DNA of 64,000 nt. It comes from Darksidea phi (lineage: Eukaryota; Ascomycota; Dothideomycetes; Pleosporales; Lentitheciaceae). Below the pieces are notes generated by a model. That model was not told where the DNA came from and ran no database searches. It saw only the letters and a list, made by a program, of their open reading frames with translations. A program made the position numbers and the translations under genes. Below, piece after piece: positions 1 to 10,495 of the stretch (within the stretch, counting starts at the first letter, position 1; each line of letters starts with the position of its first letter). The stretch lies in assembly GCA_030770425.1 (NCBI GenBank), contig JASJFT010000029.1, positions 124,001 through 188,000 on the forward strand, written 5' to 3'.

Positions 1-2278
1 TGCCTACAAGCGAGGACCTCGAAAGGTTCTTCACCACCATCGTCAGCCGCGTCCAGCCTCGCACGAACCAAGTCCCGGCGTACAGATGGCTCAAGTATGG
101 CGTTAGTATGACAATCGAATGCTGCGTATTCTACTACAAGGCCTTTACTTTATCGTCTCATGAGAGGAGACGCATTGCAGCCCTTCTCGACTCACTCCTA
201 CAGCAAGGGAAGGTCACACAAGAGCCCTCTTGGGAGAGGAACTGGGCGGGAACAATGGTTGTTAGGAAGCTGGTCGATTCACTCATCAAGGAGGCTTTTC
301 AATGCGGCACAATGACGTGGGACGTTACTCTCGCAAAATGCCTGTCGGTTGTCCTCGTAGCCGCGTTAGGGTCGCGTGCTGGTGATGTGAGCGTCGGGCC
401 CCAGGATCGACACGAGCTCCCGTACCTGGCCTACAAGGACATTGTCATCAAGATGAAAGGCGGCTCAACAATTGATGACCTGGAAGCTGTCATCACCTTG
501 CGAAATGAAAAGGGCGATAAGTAAGTAATCGAGGTCCTCGAATAGAGGCACACGTTGGGATGTTAGCTTACGTGCCTAGGCTTGATCCTAAGAAGAAGCG
601 GATCGTGTGGTTGAAAGCATTGAAGTCGCCACATGATTCTTCAGTCTGCCCAGTCAAACTACTACTCACCCTCGCTCTCCGCCTGGGACATGTGCATGAG
701 TCGTCTATCGAAGACCTCATTAAGCAAACAGCGCAGCGAAAGAACCGAACTGTTCTGTGGAGCTTCCCCGAGCGACCAGTACATTGCGCTTTCACCACTG
801 GTGGCGCCGCGGTGGCGCCAGATAGGGCAGCTGGAAACCACCAGTTGACGCATACCATGGCTCAAGCTGCCCTTGCGACCGGCATACTACGCCGACTTCG
901 CGGCCATGATCTTCGACGTGGAGCGGCCAGGGACACAGCAAATCTCAAATCTAAAGCGAGGGGCATTCCAGGCAAAGGGGCGGCCACTGTGCTTGGTCAC
1001 TCGTACAGTGCCACCAACCTGCCACTCACCGCGCATTACGTCGGCGCCGTTGCTGATGACTTCTGGACAAAACGCATTGACGAGAATTTTGCCGACCCCA
1101 TCTATGAGATGGAGGAAGCAGAGAAGCCATACGAGCGAAAGTTCCAAGCTCTGCGGCCGCAGCAGATAACAGAGGTCTGTCAAATCGAGGGCCTCGACGA
1201 GCAGGATCCTAAGCAGCGCAAGCAGGCATCGAAGCTGCTCGAGAAGCGTCGCCAATCCGATTGGGTTGATCAAGAGCGGCGCAAGAAGATGGCTATTGAT
1301 GATGGCAACGAATCTCCTTTCTTTACCACCGGCATCACAGACGATATTAGCGGGCCGAATAGGACATCTGCCGAGCTAGACGCAGCTGACCAAACTTCCA
1401 TCGACCCTCAGCTTCTGCAGCAGTCTCAGCATCTCTGCAATTTCATCGCTACACCAGACAGTGTATCTTCCAACCAGCAAATCGAGGGCCTCGTTTTCGA
1501 CACAGTCCAAGGCCTCAACTCACCCGCTGCTGAGGCCGAAACAGATAGCACGCTGGACTTTGTGCGGCTTTTCTCGACCATCAACATCAGTTGCAATCAG
1601 TCCCTTGCAGGCTGGGGCAAGACAGTCGCGGCTGCCAAGGAGAAGACTCTCTCTCTTATACAAGGCAATAGCCGTGACAAGGTAACCAGCTTCATCTATG
1701 CATGCAAGAACCACGTGCACGGCTGCACCTTTGGGAATGCTTTCCGGGTCGAGATCAATCGCCATGAGCAAGTGTGCACAATTACGTCTAGAGAGGCATT
1801 CGAGGCCCTCGTCGAGAAGGAAGTAGGGAAAGAATTCAAGTGCACAGTTGGCGACTGTACCAAGGCCTTCGACACGATCGGCAAGCTCAACAGCCATGTT
1901 AAGGTGATTCATGACTTCCCGAAGCAGTGCCCCAAAGGATGTGCTGTCATGTTGGAGAATCGATACGCGTACACCAGGCATATGGAGACACATTCACAGT
2001 TCACGCCAACCACGTGCCTCGTGCCGGGTTGCACCTCGACGGCTACCTTTTCGAGATCGCAGATATATCGCAAGCATGTTCGGAGTGTGCACAATATACA
2101 GGGCAAGGACATTGACGAGTATATGCCTTATGAGAAGAAGGCCAAATTCGAGCCTAGAACCTGCGGCGTCGCGGGCTGTACGAGCCGAGCTACTTTCACG
2201 TTGCCGAATAAGTACAAGGCTCATCTGCGCGATAAGCATTCTATGGGAGAGGATGAGATTGATATAATGGTGGGATAG
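1..2278 (+). CDS. Tyrosine-recombinase-like protein (DUF3435/captain- or Crypton-like) with C-terminal C2H2 zinc fingers, 5' truncated
   Basis: The frame is open from base 3 through 520, so the gene begins left of the window. A 59-nt intron (521-579; GTAAGT donor, GCTTAC branch, TAG acceptor) joins it in phase to 580-2278. The product shows the spaced catalytic set of tyrosine recombinases: an Arg in LGSRAGDV (about 367-387), HDLRR as the HxxR box (about 897-920), LGHS (about 988-1000) and a candidate nucleophile Tyr in AHYVG (about 1033-1047). A charged linker follows. Cys/His-rich repeats at about 1830-2260 fit four C2H2-type fingers (CxxxxC...HxxxxH, CxxxC...HxxxH, then two CxxxxC...HxxxxxH). 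Fungal DUF3435 proteins of this type include the captains that mobilise Starship elements; Cryptons also encode such recombinases. Which class this belongs to, and whether it is active, cannot be decided without the 5' part. The reading frame shown is undamaged. Confidence 0.72.
12..1810. repeat. Cluster of five GAGGNCCTC palindromes in the recombinase gene
   Basis: Exact GAGGNCCTC occurs at 12-20, 531-539, 1187-1195, 1484-1492 and 1802-1810, with an imperfect copy (GAGGTGCTC) at 2331-2339 just after the stop. Four exact copies are coding and read Glu-x-Leu in the same frame; one is in the intron. Most are extended to TCGAGGNCCTCG. They may be protein-binding sites or a codon-usage effect. 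Confidence 0.55.
521..579 (+). other. Intron in the recombinase gene
   Basis: GTAAGT donor, GCTTACG branch-like site and CCTAG acceptor. Removing it joins ...GDK to LDPKKK in phase and avoids the TAA formed at 522-524. It contains one of the GAGGNCCTC palindromes (531-539). Confidence 0.75.
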
Positions 2279-4822
2279 ACGTGTCCTTGGACATGCTCGA
2301 TATTGAACGGATGAGGGACATGTCTTATTCGAGGTGCTCGATACCCGACCCCGCCGGGGATGGGTCACGAGCAATATGTTTGACGACAATAGTATATATG
2401 ATTTCAAATGTAACTCTATATAGGAATAAAATGCAGCATCTAACGAATCTCCTTCGGCAAGGCCGGAATGGCTTCGAGTCCGCCATATTATGAAGGTGGT
2501 GCTCGGCAGCGTCATCAGGAGGCTTGATCGTAACTCAAAGGAGCTGCATCGGAAGTGATTGGCTGAGCGTTCATTATTAGACTGTACGTTTGGTAATCCG
2601 GGATTGATATCTCTACGGTTGATCGAGCTCTGAAGTGGCAAGCACGCTCGGTCAGAGGCGTATACGGTATTGGTTCTAGGGTGGCGTTAGCGGGCCGGTC
2701 GACTCTTTCAGTATGATACCCTAGACCAAAAGAAATGGCAATTGCGGCCTGCAGTTGGGTGTTTTCACGGCTATGTTTTATTATCCATAGATTTCAATAT
2801 CATCGCTTCCACAGTATTACCGGGACCATGTAATTCGAGGGTGCCAAACGCGTCACAATCGCAAGACAGCGGCACTTCCAGTATGAGACAATAGCTGTTG
2901 TTGACACCCCTCTGGGTCTCCTTTATCGACTTCGCACCCCACGCCTTAGGTCACGTAACATTGGGGTACAAACGGTACCTCCGACCAGAGCGCTTCTGAT
3001 TTCTTGAAATAGAGCGGCCGGGCTAAGAGAACAGGCACTAACACTTCCCTGGATGAGGTTTGCTGCATGCAACCAGTCTCAATATCACCACTTCTACGGC
3101 ACCACCGAGAATATGCATTGCTCACTGCATGTAACTACTGCTCCATCCGCTCCGCGCACGCGCGTTGCGACGTAATAGCTAGATTTACGACATGTGCTAT
3201 GGGCTGCGAATTTCAGTTTACTGCCGAGAGTTGATACTACCGAGAATTGATACCATCCCCAGTAATCGTTCCGCGCCCATCCGCACTCTCATTCATATCG
3301 CCTTTTGACTTGCAAATGTGTTGCTTTATCGGGTTTCGATGAGCCACTTTCTGACCTCCAAAACGGGGCAAGTGCCCTCCCTGGACTTACTATCTAATCC
3401 ATGTGGTAATATATAATATTACGGGTGGGGATCCAACAGTCGGTCAGCAAGAGGGGTAAGTTTGCAAAGTGTGCCTGACAAGGCAGACATGCATGCATGC
3501 ATGTGTCCGAACGGTACGGCGTAGCTGCAGTGCCACGTTGGATGTTTGTTTTCGTTCGTACAACACTAGTGCTACTGATTGACGGCTATTGACCGAGGTG
3601 ATGCTCGGGCAAATGCTACCCGTGCGTTGGCACGCAGTGAATGGGCACCCGTTACGCGAGGATGCCTATGCATTGGACCCATGTAGACGGTTGGGCTCCG
3701 ATAATGAATGCTGTGGCAGTTTGGGGAGGGGCTGCGTGTGAGGGCAGCGGCCTGCCTATAAACAACTTCTCACTCTCTCCCACGACATTTCCGTATTGGT
3801 ATTTCATTGAAGTGTACACGAAACGCGCTAGGTTACAGAGTAATGGTCCCACATCTACACACCTTTAGACGCGAACAATATCATCTTGATATATCTATTG
3901 GACAGCAAAGTCTACTACCTCCTCTACTCATCTACTGGTTACACACAGTAACATGGCCGATGTATCTGGTTCCTGAACATCGACCTACTTTCACTGGGCT
4001 GTAGGTGTAAGCCTATCAACCGGTCGATTGTCTTGCCGCCCGACGCGAACTCTTGAGTTTAACCCTCAATTGCCTCACCTCAGTTCTATTTTAGTTTTTG
4101 CCCGTGGGATTGTGTAACGCCTTGGGCGCCTTGGGCGCCTCGGACGCCTTGATGTTGGGCCCAACTATCTTTCTTCTCGGCGTGCCGGCTTGAAATTATA
4201 GTGCCCGCCTTCCCAAAGCGTAGGAAGTTTCCTATTAGGAAGGTACTATGGTGCCGCAACTGCAGGTCTGCCTCTCGAACGAGCCAGATTCGGGAGAGAG
4301 TGTGTGTGGAGAAAGAACATATGCACACCCTTACCGATATCGTTAGAAGCACCAGCGTACATTCTGATTTGCATTCTAATCCACAAACATGCCTGTTGAT
4401 ATGATGGCGGTGGTACAGGTGAACTGTGGCTCTGTGCGGCATCCCTTTGCTGCCTAGAAAACGATAAGATATATTTCGTAAAACAAGCCGGTTGTTCTTT
4501 GTCACCTTAGGCTATGCAAGAACAATCACCGATCGTAGTACAATGAGAACTGGTCGATGCAATGCATACTCGATCTCACGATTGCTCTATCCGTGCACGA
4601 TTGGTCTCGTACTTTTTACGGGTATACTGGCGTGTAATGGTCTAATATGGTCTTGTGCATGCGCAGTGGCTTATTCTGGAAGGTCCGGTGGAGATACGGT
4701 GCGCTGACGGATCAGTGATTGATTGACCTTCACCGGTTTTTGGGCGCGTGCACCGCTTCTTTGGGACTAACCAGCATCGAGATTAAAAACGCTAAGGACG
4801 CTTTGAGAAAAGTATGATAGTA
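2279..4822. other. Gene-poor stretch, possible degraded accessory DNA
   Basis: I find no ORF with a family signature in 2.5 kb. It holds a short TGCA-type microsatellite (about 3490-3503) and a nine-base tandem repeat (4117-4152). This may be decayed mobile-element sequence or cargo next to the recombinase, but nothing in it proves that. Confidence 0.5.
4117..4152. repeat. Nine-base tandem repeat (CGCCTTGGG type)
   Basis: Four consecutive units of the form CGCCTTGGG / CGCCTCGGA with a 9-nt period. No function is evident. Confidence 0.7.
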
Positions 4823-5116
4823 CTAAGTGATGCAATGAAGGCGGTCCTGTCGGCGCCGTATAGATAAAAAATCAGGATCATAAACCTCGTGCCGCTGTAT
4901 CGACCATGCTCGGCTTGTCGGGGTAGGTAGTGGCCGTTGCTCGCCTTGCTGAGCGAAATGCAGAATATGCTCTCGCAATTTAGCTTCTATCCTCGCCTCG
5001 CTGAACTCCGGGCTGCCATCAGGGACGTACTTCGGCCGAATCTGCTTGAATAGCTCGGACTGCAGATACGTCCAAAGCTTCTCAAACTCTTTTGCCGCTA
5101 ATTGTAGTTGCTTCAC
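4823..5116 (-). CDS. Unrecognised 97-aa ORF, possible transposon-derived fragment
   Basis: An open frame on the minus strand encodes a charged, helix-prone peptide (MKQLQLAAKEFEKLWTY...) with no family I recognise. It lies just upstream of the Tc1/mariner relic and in a gene-poor block, so it may be part of a decayed mobile element. I see no introns or conserved motifs. Confidence 0.25.
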   Translation of the reverse strand: MKQLQLAAKEFEKLWTYLQSELFKQIRPKYVPDGSPEFSEARIEAKLREHILHFAQQGEQRPLPTPTSRAWSIQRHEVYDPDFLSIRRRQDRLHCIT

Positions 5117-5283
5117 AGGCCTCTTCTTACTTTTCGGCTTATCTCAAGCAGTGTTTGTTGTCCTTTAAGATATCCGCAATATTAGAATGAGACTCCAGTC
5201 CTTTGAATATGCTTTGAACTGTGTGCGTACGGGGCGCTTGTCTGCCTGGAGCGTCCCGCGTACAAAGGTAGTGAATACACAGG

Positions 5284-5640
5284 ATGATTCTTAGTAAGTA
5301 CAATATTAAGGAAATTGCTCGTATTGTAGGCTGTAGTACTCGATCGATTACAACGATACACCCCAACCTCCGCGACTTCGGCAGCACCAGATCTCCCTCC
5401 ACCCGTCTCGGACCGCGTCGATTGATCACTCCTCCCCTACTGAATGTTCTACAAGCATGTCCAGTAGATAGACCGGTCTATATTTGCCCGAACTGGCTGA
5501 CATTCTCCTAAACGAGTTTGTAACTATCTCACTCCTCTTTCATCCACTGAGTTTGACTAATATTAACCTAGCCTGCAAACTGAAGCCTCTATGTAGATCC
5601 TTCGTGAAGCCCGTCTGTCCACTACACGCTATCGGCTATT
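5284..5640 (+). pseudogene. Tc1/mariner-type transposase relic (N-terminal helix-turn-helix part)
   Basis: The 75-aa frame at 5284-5511 has the signature of fungal Tc1/mariner-type transposase N-termini: EIARIVGCSTRSITTI helix-turn-helix, then NLRDFGSTRSPSTR and LITPPLLNVL. The family continues with a Glu-rich LxLDE segment and a DDE catalytic domain. Here the frame stops at 5511, and the neighbouring frame carries a weak continuation (LNEFVTISLLF...) until it too breaks. No catalytic DDE region is found downstream, so it is a dead, truncated copy. Confidence 0.65.
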
Positions 5641-7935
5641 TTCTTCCTTGTAGTTTGAGATAAGGTTGTGCATATGCTCTGGTATAACATCTCCAATATC
5701 CTTGACCTTGACATTCATTTCAATCGGGTATGCCTTCGCATAATGAAGGCGTGATCCTGCAGACATGGTTTGGCTCACCCCAGCGGGCATGATAGCGATA
5801 GGATTCTTGGTTAGGTATTCGCCTTGCAAAGGAACTGGCTTACTGCCCACAAAGTACACAATGGAGTGCTCTCCGGGAGAGACCCCATGTTTTAGCGTAC
5901 CCCGACCAGAGTAGGTCGATATTGGACTGGCGGCCCGTTAGCTCATTACACGCCACATATCTCCACCGCACCTACCATGCATACACGAATCCTCTCTTCA
6001 CTTCAACAACAACAAATCGACGAACCTGTGAGAAGGCCTTCTCCCCATACTCCACGATTGTAATATTGGCGTTTCCGGGCCCCGCCAGGTCAGTTGATGT
6101 CTGTGTGTGGAGCATCTCAAAAACCTAAATTGATGAGGTTAATAGCCAGTCTCCATACAGAAGACTAATATAGGAAACTGCATGACTGCGTACCTTGCCT
6201 ATTCTGAAGAAATGATATGCCTCCGGTCCAGTCCTCATTCGATAACCTATGTGATCAGTCAGGCACGAGGAGCCTAAATCAAGGAGCACTCACTGCTATC
6301 CAAAGACTCGTACCAGCCCTTTTCAGGTTTACCGGGTATCATTTCTAGTATCATTCTTGCGATTTCTGCGGGAACCGGGACTGGCATTTCGGGATCTTCG
6401 AGACTACATGTCAGCTATGTGACTATCATCGAAGTTTCATGATCTCCATACTGCTATCGAACATTGGTATCATATTGTTGTCCGGTCTTTTCTGGTGCCG
6501 TAAATGTTTCGACTAACTCAAAGTTAGAATGCATCACTGCTGTCTTCCATACCCACTCACGATGCTAATTCCGATGATGCGGAGACCACCGGTGTAGGCA
6601 CCGGCATTTGTTGTACCAGTGGTAAGTCCACCGACCTTAACTCAATTAGCTTGGGTTTGCTAAGAGCGATTATTCTAAACCTAACAGACCAGAATGTTCC
6701 CTAGTAGCGTAGTAGTAATCCTGATGCTCGAAGCTCCAGGTCCATCTCACAGTCGCTTCTGCATTACGGTGGTCTGACAATTCCCCCGCTGACTTGTGGT
6801 CATCGGAAGGAGCCAACGCCGTTGAGCTGGCCACGACAGACATAGAGTGGGAAGCTTTCCGATCTTCAACAACTTTTCCAAGGTACGATATTATATTGTA
6901 ACGAGGGTAAGAATTTCCAGCTCGTCGCATTTCATTGTCACTGTCACGATCCTCTGCCGGTTGACATTGCTGGCAGAAATAGCCAGAACTCTGTTGGATA
7001 CCGGCCAACACCTGGGAAGCGGTGGAGCGACTTGAAGGCCTTCGATGGGTCATCGAAATGCAAATTTCCGAAAGGTCTGCAAGAAAGCCAGTAGAAGCTT
7101 TCGATTTACCTTTTCCGAGCTGACAATGAACCTGATCGATATCTTCACCAAAACAGAGGCCTTGATCAATCTCCAGGTGCATTTCTAGCACTGACAGGAT
7201 CTCAATAAAGACGCAGCCCAACGAGAAGACGTCCGAGCGCGAGTTCCGTGACTCATGATCCAGTACTTCAGGAGCCGAATATCGTCGCGTCAAAAAGTCA
7301 GGTTGTCCAGCTGTCGTACTATGGTTTGACTGACTTGAGTCCAATGAGTACCCGAAGTCAGTATAAAGAACCAGTCCTCGATGGATTAGGATATTCCGTG
7401 GCTTGATATCTTTGTGTCTGACCTTCAGCCGGTGCATAAATTCCAACCCACTTGCCAAACACCCGAAAGCTCGTTGCAGGATAGCGATTTTCGTTTGATG
7501 GGCTACTTTGCGGCCATCAGTAGCCTCACTTTCTTCTGCGTCTTCTCTGAATCGGTCCAGGAATGCATCGAGGTCTCCGTCATCGGCAACTGGGTTCAGA
7601 ATCAAGCCAACCTCACGCTTTGCGACATAGGTCGCAAAGATTCGTATAATGTGATGGTGGCTCGCAAGGTTGCGTATAATCTTTATTTCGTTGTCGAATA
7701 TTCGTCGTCGCTCGGCCTTGTCGCGCGATCCGTAGATCCTAATTGTTTTCCGAGCATATATAGCGCCTGTGCGGATATCTTCGACTTCTTCTACGTTGCC
7801 GCTGTGTCCATGGCCTAAGCTCCGAATAAGGCGGTACGGGAGTTCATCGCCTGGCTCAAGAAGATAGTCTTTTCCTTGTTCGATAAGGACTGTATTAACA
7901 GGCAGTAAGGCAGATGATTCGCCGGAGCCACTCAT
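5629..7935 (-). CDS. Protein kinase fused to a C-terminal DUF6590 domain
   Basis: The first exon (6690-7935) starts at MSGSGESS and encodes a complete kinase core: Gly loop GHGHSGNV (residues 41-48), Lys63, alpha-C Glu83, HKD at 174-176 with Asn181, DFG at 193-195 and APE at 221-223. The residues needed for catalysis are present. After a linker comes a Trp/Tyr-rich WTWSFEHQDYYY segment that typically precedes DUF6590. A 54-nt intron (6636-6689) continues it to TYHW. The DUF6590 exons are clear: 6294-6403, 6194-6246, 5976-6124 and 5629-5926, with introns 6247-6293, 6125-6193 and 5927-5975, all phase-consistent and containing SSYRMR, FFRIGK, STYSGRGTLKHG and NVKVKDIG. The junctions between about 6404 and 6635 are unresolved, so one gene is likely but two adjacent genes remain possible. 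The role is unknown. Confidence 0.7.
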
Positions 7936-8154
7936 GTCAGATGATTTGTGCTGCTCAAACAGTTCGAAGGTGAGATGAAGGAATGAGGTCAGGCTGAGCT
8001 AAGGGAGAGGTTGCGAGATCAGTGGGGTTGAGAAATGTGGCAGTAGCCAGGATGACGGATGATTGGACATTGGAAGCGAGTGCGGGCTAAGTGATTGAGG
8101 CTCAGCCCAGACTCGCAGCCAATCAGCAGTCACGATAGCTGTCGACCGCAAACT

Positions 8155-8379
8155 CTAGCTCAGCTGGGGAAACTTCAGGTCGTATCGGTGCTTCGGAACC
8201 AATTGGCATATCCGTTCCTCAATGGCCTGGATAAGGGTCCTCTGAACGTTAGGTGAAAACTCGACGTTTTCATTCCGAGACTGCGCAAGCACACCCGTCT
8301 GCTCGAGCAGCTGCTTCGACGTGACGCGGCGTCTCACCGTTGGGGTCTCCTCGACAGACTCCGGCTTGGATGCAGCGAC
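8155..8379 (-). CDS. Unrecognised short ORF, possible terminal exon
   Basis: The minus frame is open from about 8379 to the stop at 8155 and encodes a helix-rich tail (SKQLLEQTGVL, IQAIEERICQLV). There is no ATG; it could be the last exon of a gene whose earlier exon lies in the open frame at 8422-8604 (MINCNDMVSK...), but no donor/acceptor pair I tried joins the two in phase. It could also be chance. Confidence 0.2.
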   Translation of the reverse strand, partial: VAASKPESVEETPTVRRRVTSKQLLEQTGVLAQSRNENVEFSPNVQRTLIQAIEERICQLVPKHRYDLKFPQLS

Positions 8380-8604
8380 TTAGTGGTGGGTTCCCCCACA
8401 CTTCTGCGCCGCCCGCGAAAGCTACGTCGCAAAAGTTGTGGCATGCCCCTTGTAGCGCTCGTAGGGTACCTGACGAGATATCAGGCGAAATGATGATGTC
8501 AAGTGCTGATCTCGAGCGCGATCATCTAGTGCCACCTCATTGGTTGCTTTATTGATGGAAACACTGGCTGGCGTTTTCGAAACCATGTCATTACAATTGA
8601 TCAT

Positions 8605-9450
8605 GCTAGTCCAAGTGGTATAAGGCTAGAAGTCATATATGCAAGGTGGGAGAACGTCCGTGGACCGAAAGTAGCAAATATCCAGACTACACAAAGGTAG
8701 GCTACCGCAGAAGCAAGTTCGTCCATTGCTCACGATTGGACAAGAGACACAAAGTTGCTAGCCAACATCGAGGCTAAAATCCGCATTAAATTTCAGTCTT
8801 CCCAGATTTCCACTCGTCGCGAGGCACGGCGACGCGAATCCACGTGACTCGGAGGAAACAGATTTAGCGCCGATCACCATCCAGTCTTGACATCGTCGCC
8901 GTCCTTTTGCATTTGCAATTGCCCATCGCAGATCATTCCGCTCGCCTCGCCGTGATGATTGTGGGTTGGCCTTCGCTATCCCTTGACACTGGTCTCGACA
9001 TCGAGCCGGGGCTGAAACCTGACACGTCCGTGCCATCATGTAAACGTCATGTCAACCAACCTCGCGATAGCAATGTCGAATGCGATTGCACGACGGGCTT
9101 TTGCGATGCATAGTGATGACATATACGATGCACGGAAGGCGTCGGGTCACGTCGAAGAGCGGCCCCACGGAGACCTAAGACCTCCAAGCTAGGTGTGTAG
9201 GTGTGACAAGCAAGGTACCCGTGGGGGAGTGATTATCCCCGCACGCTATTTGACGTGCAGTCACAAATCACAGTCCGCTAATCGGGACCCGTCGGCATGG
9301 AAGCTAGCCTGTTTGGCCCCGACGATCGAACGGAACTTTCCACCACGAGGGAAATGTCATCATCGTTGCGAATGCAATTCGGGAGACGACAGCACGCACG
9401 GGTGACGGCTTTGTGACGACAGGTACCGAGTTCTCACGCTCGTTGCGCCG
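8605..9450. other. Intergenic region upstream of con-10
   Basis: No supported gene. Short frames here lack family signatures. The right end is the con-10 promoter. Confidence 0.5.
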
Positions 9451-9457
9451 TATATAA
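9451..9457 (+). promoter_or_regulatory. TATA box of the con-10-like gene
   Basis: TATATAAA lies about 110 nt upstream of the ATG at 9569 and is followed by a CT-rich leader, as is common in strongly induced fungal genes. Confidence 0.6.
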
Positions 9458-9568
9458 AGCGTGCAGTAACACTCCCAAGTCTTGCTCTCACATCCACATC
9501 AACACTCGAACTTCTCGACTCCAGCTACCACCACTTGCCACTGACATTACCTTCAAACACCCATCAAA

Positions 9569-9899
9569 ATGACCGACAACCCCAATCCCGGAAACTTCGC
9601 CAACCGCCCCAAGGAGGAGGTCCAGAGTAAGTACCCCCTCGCTTCCTTTTGCTTAGTGCCCCCGCTAACCTGCACAGATATCGCCAAGAAGGGCGGCGAG
9701 GCCTCGCACTCCGGCGGCTTCGCATCCATGGATCCCGACAAGCAGGTAAGTAGTCCCCTCAACTGCCATCCCATACATCCTAACCAACGCTTTGCAGCGT
9801 GAGATTGCTTCCAAGGGCGGCAAAGCCTCATCCGGATCATTCGAGCCCGGTAGCGAGAAGGCGAAGGAAGCTGGTCGTAAGGGCGGACAGACAAGCTAA
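9569..9899 (+). CDS. con-10: Con-10 family conidiation/stress protein (KGG-repeat)
   Basis: Exons 9569-9626, 9678-9745 and 9798-9899 (introns of 51 and 52 nt, GTAAGT donors, GCTAAC branch in the first) give 75 residues. The product is hydrophilic, with three KGG motifs (KKGGEASHSGG, SKGGKASSGS, RKGGQTS), the hallmark of the con-10 / stress-induced KGG-repeat family. In Neurospora con-10 is expressed during conidiation and stress; the proteins are small, disordered and of unclear biochemical role. Length and intron pattern fit the family. A TATA box upstream supports regulated expression. Confidence 0.93.
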
Positions 9900-10495
9900 A
9901 TACTGCGACACTTTCGGTCACTACGACACGAGTCGGAGAGGTTGCGGATTTCATAGGCGATTACCAACTGTCTAAATTATCAATTTGATGAGTTGTCACG
10001 ACCAATCAGTCCATTGTCATGGTGCTTCACTTGTCTGTTCATATGATGCTCAACTTGATATGCAAATGCACGACTGGTATTGATATCGTGCTATATATAT
10101 ATACTACACTCGTATGTCGAAATCTATGTGCCCGCCCTATCCCGAAACACGTGCAACAAGCTCTCCTCCCCATAGAAATATAAACGCCAAAATGCATGTG
10201 CAGCAAGCTGCCTTATGATGCAATAATATGACGTAGAAAGAGGTTTATACAGCAAGAGTACATTGTGCAGCCCTAACATCCAAAGAAAGAGAGGGGACCG
10301 CCGAGGAAGTCCGTCAAGGAATAGACAGCCGAACAAAGAGGGACAGAGTCGAATCAAAAAGGGTGAGAAAGAGTATACACAAGAAGTACAATGTCCAGAG
10401 TTCGGTGGTCGATGTCACGGAGCCTCAGCAAGGCAGCGGTTGCGCCTGACAAGGATAGTGACTTGGACACCCATCGACTTGGACTGATGACTGGC
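9900..10495. other. Convergent intergenic region (con-10 / AA11-like LPMO)
   Basis: The 3' flanks of two convergent genes, with a TA dinucleotide run near 10090-10102. No gene is supported. Confidence 0.5.
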
